The position numbers were made by a program, and so were the translations under genes. From the NCBI GenBank assembly GCA_029379385.1, contig CM055607.1:3968001-4032000 (forward strand): a stretch of DNA of 64,000 nt, in the 5' to 3' direction. This document shows, piece by piece, positions 60,301 to 64,000 of this stretch. Origin of the DNA: Quillaja saponaria (taxonomy: Eukaryota; Streptophyta; Magnoliopsida; Fabales; Quillajaceae). The notes below the pieces were generated by a model, which saw only the letters and a program-made list of their open reading frames with translations, was not told where the DNA came from and did not search any database. How positions within the stretch are numbered: position 1 is the stretch's first letter; the number at the start of each line of letters is the position of its first letter.

Positions 60301-61627
60301 TTTTCTACAAAAAGACAATTATGAAAAAAATTGATTTTGTGAACATTGGGGAATCACAGCATGTAATGCTTGTGTAGGATTTTATTGGTTATAAGTTAAG
60401 AGTAGAATAGCAGCAAGTGATGCAGGTAATACTTTTAATGATGCATGTCTATGGTGGTGATTCATGTACAGAATTGTACAGAATTGACATACCTCTGTAA
60501 GGTATCTTGAGTTTGGCAACAATGTAGCATTCTCAAAATGTACAGAATTAACATGGTGATTTTCTCTCATCGTGTAAAGTACCTGGCCTAGTCCATGTAT
60601 TTATGTTTTACAAATTGAAGTTTCACTCATGTATCTACCAATTTAATATTTTACTTCCTTTCACTTTCAGCACAGAGCATTTCTTGTTTGGGCCTAACAA
60701 TTGATCTTGTGTAAACTGTTATTTTCAGATATCACAACAGCATCTGTTGCCAGAGAAGCTTTAGAGGGGCACTGCATATATGATGGTGGCTATTGTAAGC
60801 TTCATCTATCATACTCTCGTCATACTGATCTCAATGTAAAGGTATAAAAATATGTGTTTTCAAGTTAAATGTTCTTGAGGGAAAAATATGAAAGGGGAAA
60901 AATAAATATAAAGATGTCCATAGAAGAAAATATGGATACATACTTTGGTCGCAAAGAGAATTGATCATTAAATGTATGCTCCTTCACACTTTATTGTCCT
61001 TTTATGCAGATTATTTTTATATTGTGTTTCTTAATCATCACTCCATATGTGATTTTTATTTGCATATATTTTGCTTTTTGTTTTAGGCTTACAGTGACAA
61101 AAGTAGGGACTATACTATCCCAGACATTAGTCTTCTTGCAGCTCAAGTTCCTCCAACAGCATGGCAAAATCCTCAGGCTGCTAGTATGTACCCTGGTAAT
61201 GAGTACACTTCTGCAGCTGCTGTGCAGGCTCAAGTAGCTGGGGGACAAGTTCCGTCATGGGATCCAAACTTGCAGGCTGGCAGACCGACTTTTGTTTCAG
61301 TTACTAGCACATTTCCTGGACAAACTTATGCAGCACCTCCAGTTTCTGCATATGCGTCTTCAGCACTACCTGCTGCTTCCTCACCTCTTGCACAGACAAA
61401 CCCAGTTGCTCATGGTGCAGCCTCCATGGGAATAACTCAGCCCAGGGTTCCCCCAAATGTAAATATACATGGTGCTTCCCCTCCAGCTCCAGCTCCAGCT
61501 CCAGGTTCCCTCACCTTTACTGCAAGCCAACCCACATACTCAGAATATGGTTCATCCTGGGAGTCAGCCAAATGTGAGACCTGGGGGTGCTTCACCGCCG
61601 GGTCATCCACCTTATTATGGTCAGTAA
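54391..61627 (+). CDS. PTB1: Polypyrimidine tract-binding protein (plant PTB1/PTB2 type)
   Basis: Ten exons with GT-AG introns: 54391-54573, 55599-55808, 57691-57753, 57836-57909, 58025-58120, 59088-59145, 59229-59333, 59412-59493, 60729-60841 and 61087-61627. The start MSTSGQHQFRYTQTPSKVLH is the family start. RRM1 has VLHLRNLPWEC and NQAFVEF; RRM2 has [10 protein letters not shown] and FQALIQF; RRM3 has NVLLASIENMQYAVTVDVLH and QALIQYPDITTA. A Pro/Ala-rich tail follows. PTB binds CU-rich RNA in the nucleus and controls alternative splicing, including of its own mRNA. Exon 10 stays open to 61674 in the incoming frame, but the family C-terminus (VRPGGASPPGHPPYYGQ, stop 61625-61627) lies in the next frame. 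Either one extra base (for example in CCC at 61531-61533) or an 85-nt GT-AG intron (61459-61543) reconciles them, giving 507 or 479 residues. Confidence 0.93.
55089..55166 (+). repeat. Perfect 39-bp tandem duplication in PTB intron 1
   Basis: A unit beginning GATGATACTAATTTCCC occurs at 55089-55127 and again, identical, at 55128-55166. Lack of divergence implies a recent event. Confidence 0.95.
56660..56693 (+). repeat. GAAA microsatellite in PTB intron 2
   Basis: About seven GAAA units in a row, then an A run, lie inside the 1.9-kb second intron of the PTB gene. Confidence 0.95.
57600..57690 (+). promoter_or_regulatory. CU-rich tracts before PTB exon 3
   Basis: The 3' part of PTB intron 2 carries dense pyrimidine tracts, including CTCTTCCTTTTCCTCC followed by TTTTTTG, just upstream of the TCATTCAG acceptor at 57690. 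CU-rich tracts are the known binding target of PTB, so this may serve feedback splicing control. The 63-nt exon 3 itself is short. This is inference only. Confidence 0.35.
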
Positions 61628-61674
61628 GTTGTAATTTGCTCCAACTGGATATAAGTCACGATCATTTTAAATAG

Positions 61675-62636
61675 TTCCATTCTTTTTCTATTGTTTTTTT
61701 TTTCCTTCTCTTTTCTTTTATGTTTTCTAGCTGGATCTTAAGAATTTATGCCTCATTCCAATTTTTAGTTTCTTAAGTGATATACCTTTTACTTCTCGTT
61801 CTCAGACAGGCTTCTGTAACTTTTGGGTTTTAAAATCTTAGTAATTCCTTGCTTGTAGGCTATGCTCAGCATCCATTGTTGCTGCCCTTGCAATGTTATT
61901 GAAAATGAAAATCATGCAATCAACAATCATTAAATTTGGCAAAATGCCTGGATTAGATCATCTATTTTCTCTTTTTTTAAAGAGTTGTAACGGGTGCTTG
62001 TAAAGCTTCACTACTTTCGCTGTGCATGAAAAATACGGTGGTTGGAAGCTAATTATATTTATGGATGCTTATTGGCAATAATTGCATTTTCTTGGCAACT
62101 CCTTTTTCCCCTAGTCATAGGAGAGTCCTTACGTATGATGCGCTGTATGCATTCATTTTAAGGACTGACCTACAGAACACAGATTACCTTTAGATACAAT
62201 AGATTTCAACAACCAGATTGATGGTGCTTGATAATATGCATATGCATAGATGAAAAATTGTTAGTACTTCAGGAGTTGAGAGGTTGCTTCCCTAGTTGTG
62301 AGAAAAAGGTTTGCTCCAGATATATGTGCAGTGTAATTTACAAAGTTTAGTGCATCATGTATTGCATAGTCTGGGCAGCTTGCTAGCTTCTTATGTTGAT
62401 CTCATACGATTAGGATAAAAGCCTATAAGGTGTTTTTTAGTTGATCATATTGAGGTTTTGAAGGTTTTAAATGGAGGGGCTAGTTCTAGCTCATCATATG
62501 GGTACCTGGAGTAAAACTCATTCCCCCTAATTTTAGTGTCGAACTTGAAGAATCTCCTCTATGGCTAAAAATATTTAATATGAATTTTTGTCTCAGTCAA
62601 ATGGCCTCCTTACGGGAGGACTTTTAGCAGTTTTTA
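61675..62636. other. 3' flank of PTB gene
   Basis: This includes the PTB 3' UTR. No further gene is recognised. Confidence 0.45.
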
Positions 62637-62642
62637 GTTTTA

Positions 62643-63052
62643 GAGTTTATTTGGACGGAGAGAAATGGGTTATATATATTTTTTCTTGTATGAGAATTTT
62701 TTTAAATAAAGTGAGAAGAAATAGAGGGCTATATATAGTTTTTAAAATGTCAAAATTTTAATTCATTTAAATTGAGGGAATTTAAATTATATATATACAA
62801 GTACTTTATGATTTTAAATTTTTTTTATTATTATTAATTATCTACTAAAAGTATGAATATATTATCATTTTTTCTCATTTTTCTCCAACTTTCAAATAAG
62901 AAACTTTTTTTGATTTCCTCTTCCTTTATTTTTTTAACTCCCAAATAAAAAATAACAATAATAAGTGTCACAATTTTTTTTTAACTCTTTCCTTTTTTCC
63001 TCTATTTACTCTGCTATCATTCTTTCCCAAACTCTCAAATAGACACTTAAAT
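62643..63052. mobile_element. MITE-like element, copy 2 of a family in this window
   Basis: The left end (GAGTTTATTTGGACGGAGAG) is weakly complementary to the right end (CTTTCCCAAACTCTCAAATAGAC). The internal AACTCCCAAATAAAA at 62936-62950, then AATAAGTGTCA and T-rich DNA, matches the element at 26380-26953. No reading frame is seen. Confidence 0.45.
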
Positions 63053-63054
63053 AG

Positions 63055-64000
63055 TGGGGTTGTGCTGGCTGTTGAATATTATGATGCAAGATTTTCTGCA
63101 ATTAATAATCCAAGTGGGGCATGTCCCTCTCTAGGCATTTGTCAAATACTGTATTTAATGTTTGCATGGAAAATTGTGTTCATTGTTGGCCTACATAGTT
63201 TTCTATTCTTCAGTGTTCATAGGCCATCTAGCTGAGACTGGGTACTAACTACTATGTATTTCCACTCAATTTGGACACAAATGAACTAATTGAAGTAGGG
63301 AGAGACATGAGCTTTAGTTTGTTTGGTGTACCTTCTTGTGGACAAAATTGTTTTTAGTGTAGAATATACCTCAGTAAGCTGTTTTATCACCGAATTTTTT
63401 CGTCAGAGCATTCATGTTATGTGTTACTCCAAGGCTAGGCAGGATTGCAGCTTCTGACTGAGGTAGATCCCAATCTGATATTAGTTGTATGGAAGGACAA
63501 AACATGATGGAGCTTTATGATCTGTTTAGGTTTTTTAGGCAGTAAAGTTTGTGGAACATAATTTAAAATTGCCTTCAAATTAAAACTAATTATTAAACAT
63601 GTTAACTTAGTTGTTAGTTAACTGACAAGACACTTTATAATCTCATAATATGTTCACATATAATTAATTAATTCAATACTATGAAAGCCAAAAAACTCCT
63701 CCTATTCCTTTGTGATTCTTTATATATTAAACTTCCACTGACACTCTTAAAGCCATGAATACAACACCAAGTTACAACTTTCACAATTTGATTTAATTAC
63801 ATTACAGTTTTAAGTCGTATTCTGTTTCTATATGACCCCAAATGGTCATTGCCATCACATACCTACCAAAATGCAAATGCATGTGAACCTATTAGCTATG
63901 AGGTTGACATCCACTAGTCATGTTTTATGGGTAATGACCCTAATGGGGGTCTTAGTGAATTCTGGTTGCACAGTCATTATCTTTGAAGTGTAGCTACAAA
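63055..64000. other. Intergenic region to window end
   Basis: No gene or clear repeat is recognised in the final 950 bases. Confidence 0.45.

Noticed and set aside
1..64000. tRNA, rRNA, CRISPR arrays, organelle inserts
   Set aside because: I looked for T-loop GTTCGAATC-type words, rRNA cores, regular spaced repeats and plastid gene sequences, and found nothing convincing.

Overview
The window is nuclear DNA from a dicot plant. It is AT-rich, its genes carry short AT-rich GT-AG introns, and the protein families (R2R3-MYB, NAC, PPR, CASP, plant-type PTB) are land-plant ones. It holds eight protein genes, one microRNA gene and much transposon debris. I see no tRNA, rRNA or CRISPR.

Layout. 1-3390: purine-rich and AT-rich repeats, then the decayed 3' part of a Ty3/gypsy element on the minus strand. 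3391-10190: mostly AT-rich intergenic DNA, with a diverged duplication near 5.8 and 6.4 kb. 10194-12004 (-): MIXTA-type R2R3-MYB (MYB16/MYB106 type). 12005-20270: gene-poor, with a 139-bp CACTA-type MITE and an orphan promoter-like island. 20272-21410 (-): NAC transcription factor with a one-base frameshift. 21411-29800: TE-rich interval with nested inverted repeats, MITEs, a long hairpin and a LINE 3' end. 29808-31463 (+): E-type PPR protein. 31946-32881 (-): CASP5-type membrane protein. 35318-39119 (-): 1266-residue P-type PPR protein with a one-base frameshift. 40681-40842 (+): 53-residue two-helix membrane protein. About 42173-42310 (-): MIR169 hairpin. 45250-47512: LTR-like repeat region. 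48860-52330 (-): multi-KH RNA-binding protein. 54391-61627 (+): polypyrimidine-tract-binding protein, whose last exon also needs a frame change. 61675-64000: intergenic, with a MITE.

The order MYB16 / E-PPR / CASP5 / long PPR / KH matches, from memory, Arabidopsis At5g15310, 15300, 15290, 15280 and 15270. PTB1 (At3g01150) sits beside MYB106 (At3g01140) in the paralogous chromosome 3 segment. The window therefore looks like an unfractionated form of one ancestral block, loosened by TE insertion, with the NAC and MIR169 genes added to what I recall of that block. The genes do not form one pathway: they cover epidermal/cuticle transcription, Casparian-strip membrane scaffolding, organelle RNA processing, nuclear RNA binding and splicing control.

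The most useful second-look items are the MIR169 locus, two clear single-base frameshifts (plus a possible third) at short homopolymers in otherwise intact conserved genes, a family of tiny poly(A)-ended insertions with perfect target duplications, and several undescribed hairpins and MITEs.
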